This document shows positions 5,258 through 12,102 of a stretch of DNA of 12,102 bases, in pieces (position 1 is the stretch's first letter; the number at the start of each line of letters is the position of its first letter). The translations under genes were made by a program, and so were the position numbers. The stretch is from Clostridia bacterium. GTDB lineage: Bacteria; Bacillota; Clostridia; Oscillospirales; CAG-272. Location of the stretch: positions 1-12,102 of the forward strand of contig JAFTXB010000234.1 in assembly GCA_017461825.1 (NCBI GenBank). The letters are read 5' to 3'. Below the pieces are notes generated by a model. The model ran no database searches, was not told the origin of the DNA, and saw only the letters and a program-made list of their open reading frames with translations.

Positions 5258-6772
5258 TTATGAAAATTCTTTGATGTAATATTCCGAGAATTTTTGGATC
5301 TCGGTGTCAAGGTACTCGTATCCAAGCTGCTCGGCTAAGGTAGGCTCTGCCGAAAAGATGTTGACCCCAAGCCCTAGGCGGTTGCCTTCAACGGTAAAGC
5401 CCATTGCTGCCAAGGTGGTGGGGAACATGTCAAAGCTTGTGAAAATGCGCTCGGTTGTTTTTCCCTCGGGTGTGATGGAGGCACCAAAAAAACAATTGTA
5501 AATGGTGCGGTCGTAATCTTCGGTTTCGCCGATCAGGATGGTGTCCATACGTGGGTGATCGCCCGTTACGATGATGACAGTATCCTCGTAAAACTCTTGC
5601 TCCATGCACCACGAAATGAAATTGAAAAGCTGACGGTCAGCGCAGGAAACGACATTTGCAATGCGTTCGTCATACCGATAGCCGCATAGCTTGCACCGAT
5701 GTCCGCCAACGTGATGGGTGTCGACCGTGAGCATGGTAAAGTTAAATGGCTGATCGTCCGACGCAAGATCTGTTAATTTGTCTTTTGCGACATCGTATAG
5801 GGTATAATCCTCAAAGCCCCACCACCCGTCGTGGTAGTCGTATGGAATGTAATACTCGTCGCGCGCGGTGTAAAGGTCGAAGATCTCATAATTTCCGTGT
5901 TGGGTAAAGTAGTTTTTTCTGCCTCCAAACACACTGTTTGAGCCGCATAGGAACATTTGACGATATCCCTTTTCCTCAAGAATATCGCCCAAAGTGGTTA
6001 AATTGGGCGCAAAGTTCTCGCGTTGTGACATTTTGTTGTGCCCGTTTTCTCCAAGAGGAAAGGAGAAGGGAATGCCTGCTGTCGTGGCAAGCAGCGCCGC
6101 CATTGTCCATGTCGTGCCGCTCGGGGAGTGAAAACCGCCGAGTAGCCCTGCCTCTTTGTCGGTAAAGGAGAGGTAGTTGTTTGCAAGCTCGGTCATAAGC
6201 GGCATATAGTTGACCCCCTTTTGTTTGCCGCCTGCATCGGTGGAGGCGTAGGTGGTTTCCATGCTTTCCAGATAGACGTAGATGAGATTTTTGGTCTTGC
6301 CGTTGGATGTGATGCTTACAGTGTCGGGATCAACGTACCAGTCCTCATAGATGGTGGTCTTATCCATGAGCGCTACGATATACCCGGGGATGCGGAAGGC
6401 AAAGAGAGAGAAGACCATGGAACCCACAAGCAGGACGCAACAGAGTGCTGCCCCAACACGGCGCAAAGTACGGGTGGATTCCTGCTTTTTGAAAAGCAGG
6501 ATCACAGCCGTAATATACAGCGCCGCTAAAACGCACACGGGCGGTACGCAGGCGGAGAGGATCTGCTTCATCGTGCCGTCGCCCGTTCCTTTGAGCGGAG
6601 AGGCGAGCGTGTAGAGTAGCTCTTTGAATTCGAGATTGTAGGTGTTGATATACCAGATACCCACCACCAGCAAAGCGCATCCAAGCAAAAAGAGGATGCC
6701 AAACAGGACGCTCCAAAGAATATAACGCCTGACGTGTGCGGCAGGGGATCGGCGGTTTTGATTATCTTGCAA
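5258..6772 (-). CDS. OpgB/LtaS-like membrane phosphoglycerol transferase (sulfatase superfamily)
   Basis: The 504-residue protein has three membrane helices (about 17-42, 70-94, 105-128) and then an extracellular alkaline-phosphatase-fold domain. Landmarks fit the OpgB (phosphoglycerol transferase I) side of the LTA-synthase family: YVYLESMETTY with metal-ligand Glu169, PSGTTWTMAALLATTAGIP with the likely nucleophile Thr223, DTHHVGGH (351-358) and TGDHPRMDT with Asp405/His406. A CKLC pair precedes YDERIANVVSCADRQ. Such enzymes move phosphoglycerol groups, usually from phosphatidylglycerol, onto envelope polymers or glycolipids. The acceptor here cannot be read from sequence; teichoic-acid-like polymer or glycan decoration are both possible. 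The start is a TTG at 6772 with GGGAGG 7 nt before it. It is monocistronic, with its own promoter (6809-6837) and the shared terminator at 5203-5251. Confidence 0.88.
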   Translation of the reverse strand: MQDNQNRRSPAAHVRRYILWSVLFGILFLLGCALLVVGIWYINTYNLEFKELLYTLASPLKGTGDGTMKQILSACVPPVCVLAALYITAVILLFKKQESTRTLRRVGAALCCVLLVGSMVFSLFAFRIPGYIVALMDKTTIYEDWYVDPDTVSITSNGKTKNLIYVYLESMETTYASTDAGGKQKGVNYMPLMTELANNYLSFTDKEAGLLGGFHSPSGTTWTMAALLATTAGIPFSFPLGENGHNKMSQRENFAPNLTTLGDILEEKGYRQMFLCGSNSVFGGRKNYFTQHGNYEIFDLYTARDEYYIPYDYHDGWWGFEDYTLYDVAKDKLTDLASDDQPFNFTMLTVDTHHVGGHRCKLCGYRYDERIANVVSCADRQLFNFISWCMEQEFYEDTVIIVTGDHPRMDTILIGETEDYDRTIYNCFFGASITPEGKTTERIFTSFDMFPTTLAAMGFTVEGNRLGLGVNIFSAEPTLAEQLGYEYLDTEIQKFSEYYIKEFS

Positions 6773-6784
6773 AGCAAAAGCCTC

Positions 6785-6830
6785 CCATCAACGTAGTAAC
6801 TGATAAAAAGTATATCACAAACGTTGATGG
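6785..6830 (-). promoter_or_regulatory. 10-bp inverted repeat bracketing the phosphoglycerol transferase start site
   Basis: CCATCAACGT (6785-6794) and ACGTTGATGG (6821-6830) are exact inverted copies with centres 36 bp apart. One arm lies in the -35/-10 spacer, the other directly against the GGGAGG ribosome site. Only the second arm is in the transcript if initiation is near 6802, so a DNA operator is more likely than an RNA hairpin. Confidence 0.55.
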
Positions 6831-6837
6831 AAGGCAA
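6809..6837 (-). promoter_or_regulatory. Promoter of the phosphoglycerol transferase gene
   Basis: On the minus strand TTGCCT (6832-6837), 17 bp, TATACT (6809-6814). The spacing is optimal, with two -35 mismatches and one -10 mismatch. The predicted leader is about 30 nt. Confidence 0.7.
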
Positions 6838-6869
6838 GGGGATTTATAAAAAGTTTACGGTTTTATGTC

Positions 6870-6887
6870 AAAAAACAGAATCCTGTT
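6870..6887 (-). terminator. Weak terminator after the 117-aa unknown gene
   Basis: On the minus strand AACAG-GATT-CTGTT is followed by a run of T's (A's 6871-6875). The stem is only 5 bp plus A-T extension, so efficiency is uncertain. It lies 25 nt past the stop of the upstream gene, before the next promoter. Confidence 0.4.
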
Positions 6888-6912
6888 ATTTGCGATGCTT
6901 TGATGAAAAAGA

Positions 6913-7266
6913 CTATGAAAGATCGTAGGTTGTATATTTGGTTTCCAAAATCATTTTTTGCAGCTGTAAAAACCGCCGCCGTCTTGTTCCGTGAAGAACA
7001 TGATTTCTGAAAACAATGCTTTTTTTGAATAGGATCTTTGTTTTGATTCCGCTTGTATACAGAAGGAAATAGCCTTTTTCGGCATGCCTTTCTCCAATGC
7101 ACCGGATATGGTCGGTTTTATGCTCTTGTTGGTAGTTGATTGCACAGGTATGAAGATCAATGTTCCCACCGCCGTTTTTATCCTTGTAAGCGATCGAATC
7201 GGAATGGTTTTCTGCTTTGCTGCGGTTGATTGCCACGATCTGATCATCATATAGGATTCGTTCCAT
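6913..7266 (-). CDS. Conserved-looking hypothetical protein, 117 aa, ending KYTTYDLS
   Basis: I cannot assign a named family. The product is basic, with features that look selected: a likely beta-rich half (SIAYKDKNGGGNIDLHTCAINY), Cys41 and Cys56 with CIGERHAEKGYFLLYTSGIKTK, a GTRRRRFLQLQKMILETK helix and the terminal KYTTYDLS. Proteins with the same terminal pattern (G-x-x-R-x-R-F-x-x-L...T-K-Y-T-T-Y-D-L-S) seem familiar to me from uncharacterised gut Clostridia proteins, but I cannot confirm this. There is no signal peptide or membrane helix. I choose ATG 7266 because GGAG lies 9 nt upstream; in-frame ATGs at 7290, 7281 and 7275 are alternatives without a clear ribosome site. It is monocistronic, with a promoter at 7343-7371 and a weak terminator at 6870. 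Confidence 0.65.
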   Translation of the reverse strand: MERILYDDQIVAINRSKAENHSDSIAYKDKNGGGNIDLHTCAINYQQEHKTDHIRCIGERHAEKGYFLLYTSGIKTKILFKKSIVFRNHVLHGTRRRRFLQLQKMILETKYTTYDLS

Positions 7267-7342
7267 AACGCCCATCTCCATCTGTTTCATTCACATCCAC
7301 TTCTACTTCTACTATTGCAAGATAGCCTTTGCAACTGTTTTT

Positions 7343-7371
7343 ATTGTATCATATTTTTTGTTAAAAATCAA
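7343..7371 (-). promoter_or_regulatory. Promoter of the 117-aa hypothetical gene
   Basis: On the minus strand TTGATT (7366-7371), 17 bp, TACAAT (7343-7348). Just downstream two TTGCAA hexamers (7329-7334 and 7315-7320) span the predicted start. The leader of about 70 nt contains GTAGAAGTAGAAGT triplet-like sequence and no gene. Confidence 0.65.
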
Positions 7372-7400
7372 TGCTTTTCTTGTTTTTTATAGGGGGAACC

Positions 7401-7434
7401 AAAAAGGGAAGAAGCCGAAAAACAGCTTCTTCCC
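7401..7434 (-). terminator. Rho-independent terminator of groESL
   Basis: On the minus strand GGGAAGAAGC (7425-7434) pairs perfectly with GCTTCTTCCC (7406-7415) around a 9-nt loop and is followed by five T's (A's 7401-7405). It lies 19 nt beyond the groEL stop codon. Confidence 0.95.
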
Positions 7435-7453
7435 ATAATTTATGCGGTTTTGA

Positions 7454-9091
7454 TCAATACATTCCGCCGCCCATGCCGCCCATGCCTGCGGCAGGTGCTG
7501 CAGCGGGTGCTTCTTCCTTCTTGTCGGCTACCACGGATTCGGTGGTGAGGATGACCGACGCGATCGAAGCTGCGTTCTGGAGTGCCGAGCGGGTAACCTT
7601 TGTGGGGTCAACAATTCCGCTTGCAACCATGTCGCAGTAAACCTCGTTGTAAGCGTCAAAGCCGTAGCCGACCTTGCCCGAGCTGAGGATCTTATCAACC
7701 ACAACACCGCCGTCAAAGCCTGCGTTGGTTGCGATCTGACGTACGGGCTCTTCGAGTGCCTTGAGCACGATCTTGACACCGGTCTTTTCGTCGCCGTCAA
7801 CCGCGTCAACCAGCTTTGCAACCTCGGGAATAACGTTGAGGTAAGCGGTGCCGCCTCCTGCAACGATGCCTTCCTCAACGGCAGCCTTGGTTGCGTTGAG
7901 CGCGTCCTCAATGCGGAGCTTCTTTTCCTTCATTTCAGCCTCGGTAGCGGCACCGACCTTGATCACTGCTACGCCGCCTGCCAGCTTTGCAAGGCGCTCC
8001 TGCAGCTTTTCGCGGTCGAAGTCGGATGTGGTCTCGGCAATGGCGTTGCGGATCTGTGCCACGCGTGCCTTGATGTCAGCCGAGTCGCCTGCACCGCCAA
8101 CGATGATGGTGTGCTCCTTGTTGACCTTGATCTGGCGTGCGTGACCGAGCATATCAACGGTAGCGTCCTTGAGCTCCAGACCGATCTCGGAGGAAACGAC
8201 CTGACCGCCCGTGAGGATCGCGATGTCCTGCAGCATTTCCTTGCGTCTGTCGCCAAAGCCGGGAGCTTTTACGGCAACGCAGTTGAATACGCCGCGGAGC
8301 TTGTTGAGCACGAGAGTGGTGAGAGCCTCGCCCTCAACGTCCTCTGCAATGATGAGCAGCTTTCTGCCCGACTGAACGATCTGTTCAAGCAGGGGCAGGA
8401 TCTCCTGGATGTTGGAGATCTTCTTATCGGTAACAAGGATCAGAGCGTCGTCATAAACGGTCTCCATCTTATCCATGTCGGTTGCCATGTAGGGCGAGAG
8501 GTAACCGCGATCGAACTGCATACCCTCAACGACCTCGGAGTAGGTGTCAGCTGACTTGGATTCCTCAATGGTGATAACGCCGTCGGCGGTGACCTTCTCC
8601 ATTGCGTCCGCGATCAACTGACCGATGACCTCGTCGCCTGCCGAGATGGTACCTACGCGTGCGATGTCAGCCGAGCCGTTGACCTTCTTGGAGTTGGCAA
8701 CCAGTGCCTCAACAGCGGCGTCAACAGCCTTTTTCATGCCCTTGCGCACGACCATGGGGTTGGCACCCGCAGTGACGTTCTTCATGCCCTCGCGGACGAA
8801 CGCCTGTGCAAGCAGGGTAGCGGTAGTTGTACCGTCGCCTGCCGCGTCGTTGGTCTTGGTCGCAACCTCTTTTACGAGCTGTGCGCCCATGTTTTCAGCC
8901 TCGTCCTCAAGCTCGATCTCCTTGGCGATCGTCACACCGTCGTTGGTGATGAGGGGAGAGCCGTATTTTTTGTCAAGCACGACGTTTCTGCCCTTGGGGC
9001 CGAGCGTGATCTTGACTGTGTCTGCCAGCTTATCCACGCCGCGCACAAGGGCGTTGCGTGCTTCAATTCCGTAAAGAATATCTTTTGCCAT
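7454..9091 (-). CDS. groEL: GroEL, 60-kDa chaperonin
   Basis: This is a full-length 545-residue chaperonin subunit, the ATP-driven double-ring folding machine of the cytosol. It begins MAKDILYGIEARNALVRGVD and shows the ATP site TLGPKGRNVVLD and GDGTTTAT near residue 87. The apical domain has the usual DRGYLSPYM and VKAPGFGDRRKEML segments. The chaperonin signature AAVEEGIVAGGG is near residue 405, with DAYNE and the Gly-Met-rich tail GMGGMGGGMY at the end. No key residue appears lost. ATG 9091 is preceded by GGAGG at 9 nt spacing. It lies 15 nt downstream of groES in one transcript ending at the hairpin 7401-7434, and is controlled through CIRCE at 9450-9476. Confidence 0.99.
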   Translation of the reverse strand: MAKDILYGIEARNALVRGVDKLADTVKITLGPKGRNVVLDKKYGSPLITNDGVTIAKEIELEDEAENMGAQLVKEVATKTNDAAGDGTTTATLLAQAFVREGMKNVTAGANPMVVRKGMKKAVDAAVEALVANSKKVNGSADIARVGTISAGDEVIGQLIADAMEKVTADGVITIEESKSADTYSEVVEGMQFDRGYLSPYMATDMDKMETVYDDALILVTDKKISNIQEILPLLEQIVQSGRKLLIIAEDVEGEALTTLVLNKLRGVFNCVAVKAPGFGDRRKEMLQDIAILTGGQVVSSEIGLELKDATVDMLGHARQIKVNKEHTIIVGGAGDSADIKARVAQIRNAIAETTSDFDREKLQERLAKLAGGVAVIKVGAATEAEMKEKKLRIEDALNATKAAVEEGIVAGGGTAYLNVIPEVAKLVDAVDGDEKTGVKIVLKALEEPVRQIATNAGFDGGVVVDKILSSGKVGYGFDAYNEVYCDMVASGIVDPTKVTRSALQNAASIASVILTTESVVADKKEEAPAAAPAAGMGGMGGGMY

Positions 9092-9106
9092 AATTATTTT
9101 CCTCCG

Positions 9107-9394
9107 TTAATCTACGATTGCGAGAATGTCGCTTTGCTTTACAATGGTGTATTCGGTGCCGTCCATTTTGACCTCGGTTCCCGAGTACTTGCCCGTGATG
9201 ACCTTGTCGCCAACCTTGACCTCCATGGGGATCAGCTTGCCGTTATCGTCGCGTGCACCGGGGCCGACTGCAACGACCTCAGCTACCTGGGGCTTTTCCT
9301 GCGCCGAAGCAGTCAGAAAAATACCGGTCTTGGTCTTTTCCTCTGCTTCTACCGATTTTACTACAACTCTGTCGGATAAAGGTTTGATATTCAT
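9107..9394 (-). CDS. groES: GroES, 10-kDa co-chaperonin
   Basis: The 95-residue protein has the normal family length and start, MNIKPLSDRVVVK. A mobile loop TKTGIFLTASAQEKPQ (the GI(F/V)L segment contacts GroEL) follows, then AEVVAVGPGARDDNGKLIPMEVKVGDKV, with a closing YTIVKQSDILAIVD. It caps the GroEL ring. ATG 9394 follows an AGGAGG ribosome site. It is first gene of the heat-shock operon, 55 nt downstream of CIRCE. Confidence 0.98.
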   Translation of the reverse strand: MNIKPLSDRVVVKSVEAEEKTKTGIFLTASAQEKPQVAEVVAVGPGARDDNGKLIPMEVKVGDKVITGKYSGTEVKMDGTEYTIVKQSDILAIVD

Positions 9395-9449
9395 AATTCA
9401 GAGTCCTCCTTATTTATTTGTCTGATTATTTGTTTTTTATTTTTTGGAA

Positions 9450-9476
9450 TTAGCACTCATTGGCTTGGAGTGCTAA
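9450..9476 (-). promoter_or_regulatory. CIRCE operator (HrcA binding site)
   Basis: TTAGCACTC-N9-GAGTGCTAA is a perfect copy of the CIRCE consensus. It lies at the predicted start of groESL transcription, between promoter and groES. HrcA binding here represses the operon until heat shock. The hrcA gene is not in this window. Confidence 0.98.
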
Positions 9477-9487
9477 AATCTGCTATT

Positions 9488-9515
9488 ATTTTAAACCTTT
9501 TTTCAAAAAAATCAA
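9488..9515 (-). promoter_or_regulatory. Promoter of groESL
   Basis: On the minus strand TTGATT (9510-9515), 16 bp, TAAAAT (9488-9493), directly upstream of CIRCE. A 17-bp reading with AAAATA as -10 is possible. The remaining gap to the symporter (9516-9649) shows no promoter I can call with confidence on the plus strand. Confidence 0.65.
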
Positions 9516-9662
9516 GCCTTTTGGCGTAATATTCACATTATTTTAACAATTTTATTGTTTGGGAGGGGGTATCGGGTGCTAAAATCGACGGTTTTCGGGA
9601 AATGCATACTTCTTTGAGGCGGGGCATAGAATAGATCAGTGTCAAAAAAGGAGGGAGAAACG

Positions 9663-10982
9663 ATGCTCAAATGGATCCTCACGGGTGGGATATTACCCAT
9701 ACTTTTGGGTGGGAGCGGCATTTTTTTCATCTTTTATTTAAAGGGCGCACCACTGAAAAGCCCGCGTAGGATGCTCCGTGCCATGACGTTACCCACGCCC
9801 TCGGGCGGTACCTCTCCGTTTCGCGCCGTGATGCTTGCCTTGGCGGGGACACTTGGCGTGGGGAATATCGTGGGCGTTGCAAACGCCATTGCGATTGGCG
9901 GTGTGGGTGCCGTTTTTTGGATGTGGATCTCGGCACTTGTGGCAATGATTCTCAAATACGCCGAGATCCTGCTTGCCGTGTCGCACCGCAGGAGTGGAAA
10001 GCACGGCTTTTTCGGCGGGGCGTATTATTACATAAAGGATCATTTTCTCTCGAAAGGGCGGTTTCGCACGGCGGCGATCATTTCGGGGCTCTTTGCGGTG
10101 CTTATGATTGTTGACGCGCTGACGATGGGCTGTGTTATTCAGGTCAACGCCGTCAGCCACGCATGGTCGGGGGTGACTTCGCTCCCTGCATGGGTGGGCG
10201 GTGTCCTGCTCCTTGTGCTGGCGTTTCCCATTATCCTCAGGGGGAGCCGTGGAATCTCGTCGCTGACAGAGTTGCTGGTTCCCATCATGAGTGCGGGGTA
10301 TATTATTTTATCTATTGCGGTGTTGATCGTGTGTCATGAAAAAGTGGGGGGAGCGTTTGGGGCGATCTTTCGCGAAGCATTCTCTCCCGCAAGCATGGGC
10401 GGCGGTGTACTTGGCTTTCTCACCTCAAGCGCTCTGCGCACGGGAACCATGCGCGGGCTTCTCTCCAACGAGGCGGGATGCGGCACTGCTCCCACAGCAC
10501 ACGCGGCGGCGGATGCGCACAGCCCTGCGTCGCAGGGGATATGGGGGATTTTTGAAGTGTTTGTGGATACCATTTTGCTTTGTACGGCAACCGCTTTGGT
10601 GATCCTCGTCAGCCTCCCGCAGGTTGAAATGCTGGGGCACGACCCCGTTATGATGACCATTCGCGCCTATTCCTCGGTGCTTGGCACTTGGTCGGAGTGG
10701 TTCTTTTGCGCGGCGGTATTCTGCTTTGGCTATGCCACAGTGCTCTGCTGGGCAAATTACGGCATGGAGAGCGTTGCGTTTCTCGGGCATGGCAGGATTT
10801 GGCGTTATTTGTATATTGCGGCAGTGGGCGCTTGCATCGTGATCGGGAGCGCGGTTGCCCCCGACAGCGTGTGGGATCTTGCCGATTTTTCCATTGCGGC
10901 ACTGACGTCGATCAACCTTCTGGTGCTTATCATGATGCGGCGCGAGATCAAAACCGAGACCAAGCGCTGGATGAAGTCTTAG
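9663..10982 (+). CDS. AGCS-family sodium:amino acid (alanine/glycine) symporter
   Basis: The 439-residue polytopic protein of the alanine or glycine:cation symporter family imports a small neutral amino acid with Na+ or H+. Family marks include GVGNIVGVANAIAIGGVGAV (65-84) with the following FWMWISALVAMILKYAE, then FGGAYYYI, GGAFGAIFREAFSP (229-242), and the signature SNEAGCGTAPTAHAAA (268-283) followed by QG-GIFEVFVDT. About 10-11 membrane segments are evident by hydrophobicity. Length is slightly below the usual 450-480. The ATG at 9663 has GGAGGG 7 nt upstream; an upstream in-frame GTG at 9639 would encode the ribosome site itself and is rejected. Substrate (Ala, Gly or another) cannot be set from sequence. 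It is monocistronic and converges with the flavoprotein gene, with only 9 nt between stops and no visible terminator between them. Confidence 0.93.
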   Translation: MLKWILTGGILPILLGGSGIFFIFYLKGAPLKSPRRMLRAMTLPTPSGGTSPFRAVMLALAGTLGVGNIVGVANAIAIGGVGAVFWMWISALVAMILKYAEILLAVSHRRSGKHGFFGGAYYYIKDHFLSKGRFRTAAIISGLFAVLMIVDALTMGCVIQVNAVSHAWSGVTSLPAWVGGVLLLVLAFPIILRGSRGISSLTELLVPIMSAGYIILSIAVLIVCHEKVGGAFGAIFREAFSPASMGGGVLGFLTSSALRTGTMRGLLSNEAGCGTAPTAHAAADAHSPASQGIWGIFEVFVDTILLCTATALVILVSLPQVEMLGHDPVMMTIRAYSSVLGTWSEWFFCAAVFCFGYATVLCWANYGMESVAFLGHGRIWRYLYIAAVGACIVIGSAVAPDSVWDLADFSIAALTSINLLVLIMMRREIKTETKRWMKS

Positions 10983-10991
10983 CTTTCAGGG

Positions 10992-11633
10992 TTACAGCTT
11001 TTCAAAATCGTCGGCACCGTGCTTGCAGATCGGGCAGACAAAATCCGTGGGCAGAGTGTCACCCTCGTGGATGTATCCGCAGATCTTGCACACGTAGCCC
11101 TTTTTCTCGGGTTTCTTTTCGGGCTTTGGCTTGACGTTGGCGTGGTAATAGGCGTAGGTCATGCTCTCATCGTTTGACAGAACCTGCGATTCGGTGACCG
11201 CGCAGATAAATAACCCGTGCGTGCCGAGGTCGAGGTATTGCTCGACTTTAAGCGAGAAAAATGCGTTGCTGTAGCGCGGCAGGTAGATCAGCCCATTGGC
11301 GGAGTGGGGCGGCTCGGTGCGATAAAATTTATCGGTGTCGCGTCCGCTTGCAAATCCAAAGCGCTGAAAGAGCGAAAACGGGGTGTTGACCGTGAGGCAA
11401 TTGACGTTCATGATCCCCGAGGTGCGAATGACGTCGTGGGAATAATTTTGCTTGTTGATGGCAACCGCGATACGGCTGGGGGTGTTTGTGACCTGCATGA
11501 TGGCGTTGACGATGAGGCCGTTGTCGCGCGCACCGTCAAACGAGGTCACGATGTAGAGCCCGTATCCGATGCGAAAGGCGGCAGTCGGGTCGTTTTGGGG
11601 GGCGTATGTGGGAATATGTTCTTGCATTATCAT
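10992..11633 (-). CDS. Flavin reductase-rubredoxin fusion (high-molecular-weight rubredoxin type)
   Basis: The 213-residue protein has two parts. Residues about 12-162 form a flavin-reductase-like FMN-binding domain (GYGLYIVTS, ARDNGLIVNAIMQVTNTP, NVNCLTVNTPFSLFQRFGF and SGRDTDKF). A Lys/Pro/Glu linker (about 167-178) leads to a rubredoxin domain with the iron ligands Cys182, Cys185, Cys200 and Cys203 in CKICGY...CPICKHGADDF. This architecture matches Hrb of acetogens and clostridia, which passes electrons from NAD(P)H to flavodiiron proteins for O2 or NO detoxification. No flavodiiron gene is in view, so the partner is unknown. The start at ATG 11633 has AGGAGG at 6 nt; the ATG at 11627 is less well placed, and the frame's extension to 11834 passes through the promoter and is rejected. 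Confidence 0.93.
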   Translation of the reverse strand: MIMQEHIPTYAPQNDPTAAFRIGYGLYIVTSFDGARDNGLIVNAIMQVTNTPSRIAVAINKQNYSHDVIRTSGIMNVNCLTVNTPFSLFQRFGFASGRDTDKFYRTEPPHSANGLIYLPRYSNAFFSLKVEQYLDLGTHGLFICAVTESQVLSNDESMTYAYYHANVKPKPEKKPEKKGYVCKICGYIHEGDTLPTDFVCPICKHGADDFEKL

Positions 11634-11666
11634 GGCGATCCTCCTATGCAGAATTACGTTTTCTAT

Positions 11667-11695
11667 ATTGTACCATATTTTAATATGAAATACAA
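11667..11695 (-). promoter_or_regulatory. Promoter of the flavin reductase-rubredoxin gene, overlapping a divergent signal
   Basis: On the minus strand TTGTAT (11690-11695), 17 bp, TACAAT (11667-11672), with TGG before the -10. The spacer holds CATATT-TT-AATATG (11674-11687). On the plus strand the same block reads TTGTAC (11668-11673), 17 bp, TACAAG (11691-11696), which could serve the divergent protease gene 35 nt further on; that second use is less certain. Confidence 0.7.
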
Positions 11696-11730
11696 GAATA
11701 AAATGAGAATCGGAAAGGAACTTTTGCGTT

Positions 11731-12102
11731 TTGAAGGGAAGAACCAAGCGTCTGCCGCTGTCGCTGTCTCCATCGGTGGTAATTGCGTTAGGGGGGATGA
11801 TCCTTGTCGACCGCTCGGGGGTGTGTCTCATCACGGTTGTGGCGGCGGTGTTGCATGAATGTGGGCATCTTTTGGCGGCAAAGCTCTTGCGGATCCCGCC
11901 GCGCGCCCTGCATCTGGATCTGCTCGGTGCACGGATCGAGGTGGACGGCTATCTGCTCTCCTATGGCGAGGAGTGGGTGCTTTGCGCGGCGGGACCGCTG
12001 GTCAGCCTCCTTGCCGCCTCTGCCGCCGCCCCCCTGTGGAGCGCTTTTGAGGCGGCGCGTGTGTTTTCCTGCGCGTCGCTTGTGCTGGGGCTGCTCAATC
12101 TC
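11731..12102 (+). CDS. M50 (site-2 protease/SpoIVFB-like) zinc metalloprotease, N-terminal part (runs off window)
   Basis: 124 codons are visible to the window end. A membrane segment (about 13-41) leads into LHECGHLLAAKLL, where His42-Glu43-x-x-His46 is the zinc-binding HExxH of intramembrane M50 proteases. Downstream are GARIEVDGYLLSYGEEWVLCAAGPLVSLLAA, with the family's A-A-G-P-x-x-(S/N) segment, and SLVLGLLNL, which normally precedes the third zinc ligand in N-x-x-P-x-x-x-L-D-G-G. That ligand is beyond the window. The layout is like SpoIVFB, which processes pro-sigma-K inside the spore-forming mother cell, but other M50 proteases look alike. I start at TTG 11731 because AAAGGA lies about 12 nt upstream and the frame is closed at 11704; ATG 11797 is an alternative that would shorten the first helix. 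Confidence 0.75.
   Translation, partial: MKGRTKRLPLSLSPSVVIALGGMILVDRSGVCLITVVAAVLHECGHLLAAKLLRIPPRALHLDLLGARIEVDGYLLSYGEEWVLCAAGPLVSLLAASAAAPLWSAFEAARVFSCASLVLGLLNL

Noticed and set aside
9516..9650. Plus-strand promoter for the AGCS symporter
   Set aside because: Candidates such as TTGTTT with TAAAAT have 19-bp spacing, and TAGAAT at 9627 lacks a -35; none is convincing.
11634..11834. N-terminal extension of the flavin reductase frame up to 11834
   Set aside because: It would include the promoter and ribosome site, and the AGGAGG at 11640-11645 clearly serves ATG 11633.
11217..11858. A 213-codon plus-strand open frame over the flavin reductase gene
   Set aside because: It is antisense to a clear gene and crosses both the promoter and the start of the protease gene; its sequence resembles no family.

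Overview
The window looks like a chromosomal segment of a Gram-positive anaerobe of the Clostridia (Bacillota), plausibly a gut Oscillospirales/Christensenellales-type lineage. This rests on the HrcA/CIRCE-controlled groESL operon, the feoA-feoB-FeoB-associated-protein operon, textbook TTGACA-17-TATAAT promoters, strong AGGAGG ribosome binding sites, some GTG/TTG starts, a flavin reductase-rubredoxin fusion typical of anaerobes, and a four-helix-bundle (23S rRNA IVP/S23-like) gene with associated hairpin repeats. Taxonomy is inference; no rRNA gene is present.

Layout. 1-723 (+) is the C-terminal part of a sialidase/BNR-repeat protein. 739-1629 is an accessory island read on the minus strand: a hairpin array of ATGAAG/CTTCAT-linked mini-hairpins runs into a 5'-truncated four-helix-bundle gene, which is tightly coupled to a 67-aa unknown protein. 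A non-coding stretch with three more mini-hairpins and a rho-independent terminator follow. 1632-1933 (-) is a strong promoter driving tRNA-Thr(TGT) and tRNA-Tyr(GTA), with a terminator. 1934-2106 is AT-rich spacer with nothing I can call.

2107-5251 (+) is a ferrous iron uptake operon: promoter, operator-like palindrome, feoA, a second copy of the palindrome, feoB, a small cysteine-rich FeoB-associated membrane protein, and a terminator. The terminator is shared with the convergent 5258-6772 (-) gene, an OpgB/LtaS-like phosphoglycerol transferase whose promoter sits inside a 10-bp inverted repeat. 6913-7371 (-) is a conserved-looking unknown protein with its own promoter. 7401-9515 (-) is groES-groEL with CIRCE and a terminator.

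9663-10982 (+) is an AGCS-family sodium:amino acid symporter. It converges on 10992-11633 (-), a flavin reductase-rubredoxin fusion. That gene shares a compact, nearly symmetric promoter region with a divergent M50 site-2-protease-like gene (11731 to the window end, +), which is cut off by the window.

Most of the window is housekeeping: iron import, chaperonin, tRNAs, amino acid uptake and envelope modification. The part least explained by known annotation is the 739-1629 hairpin/four-helix-bundle island beside the tRNA operon. Next is the repeated GTTAGC-N4-GCTAAC element in the feo operon.
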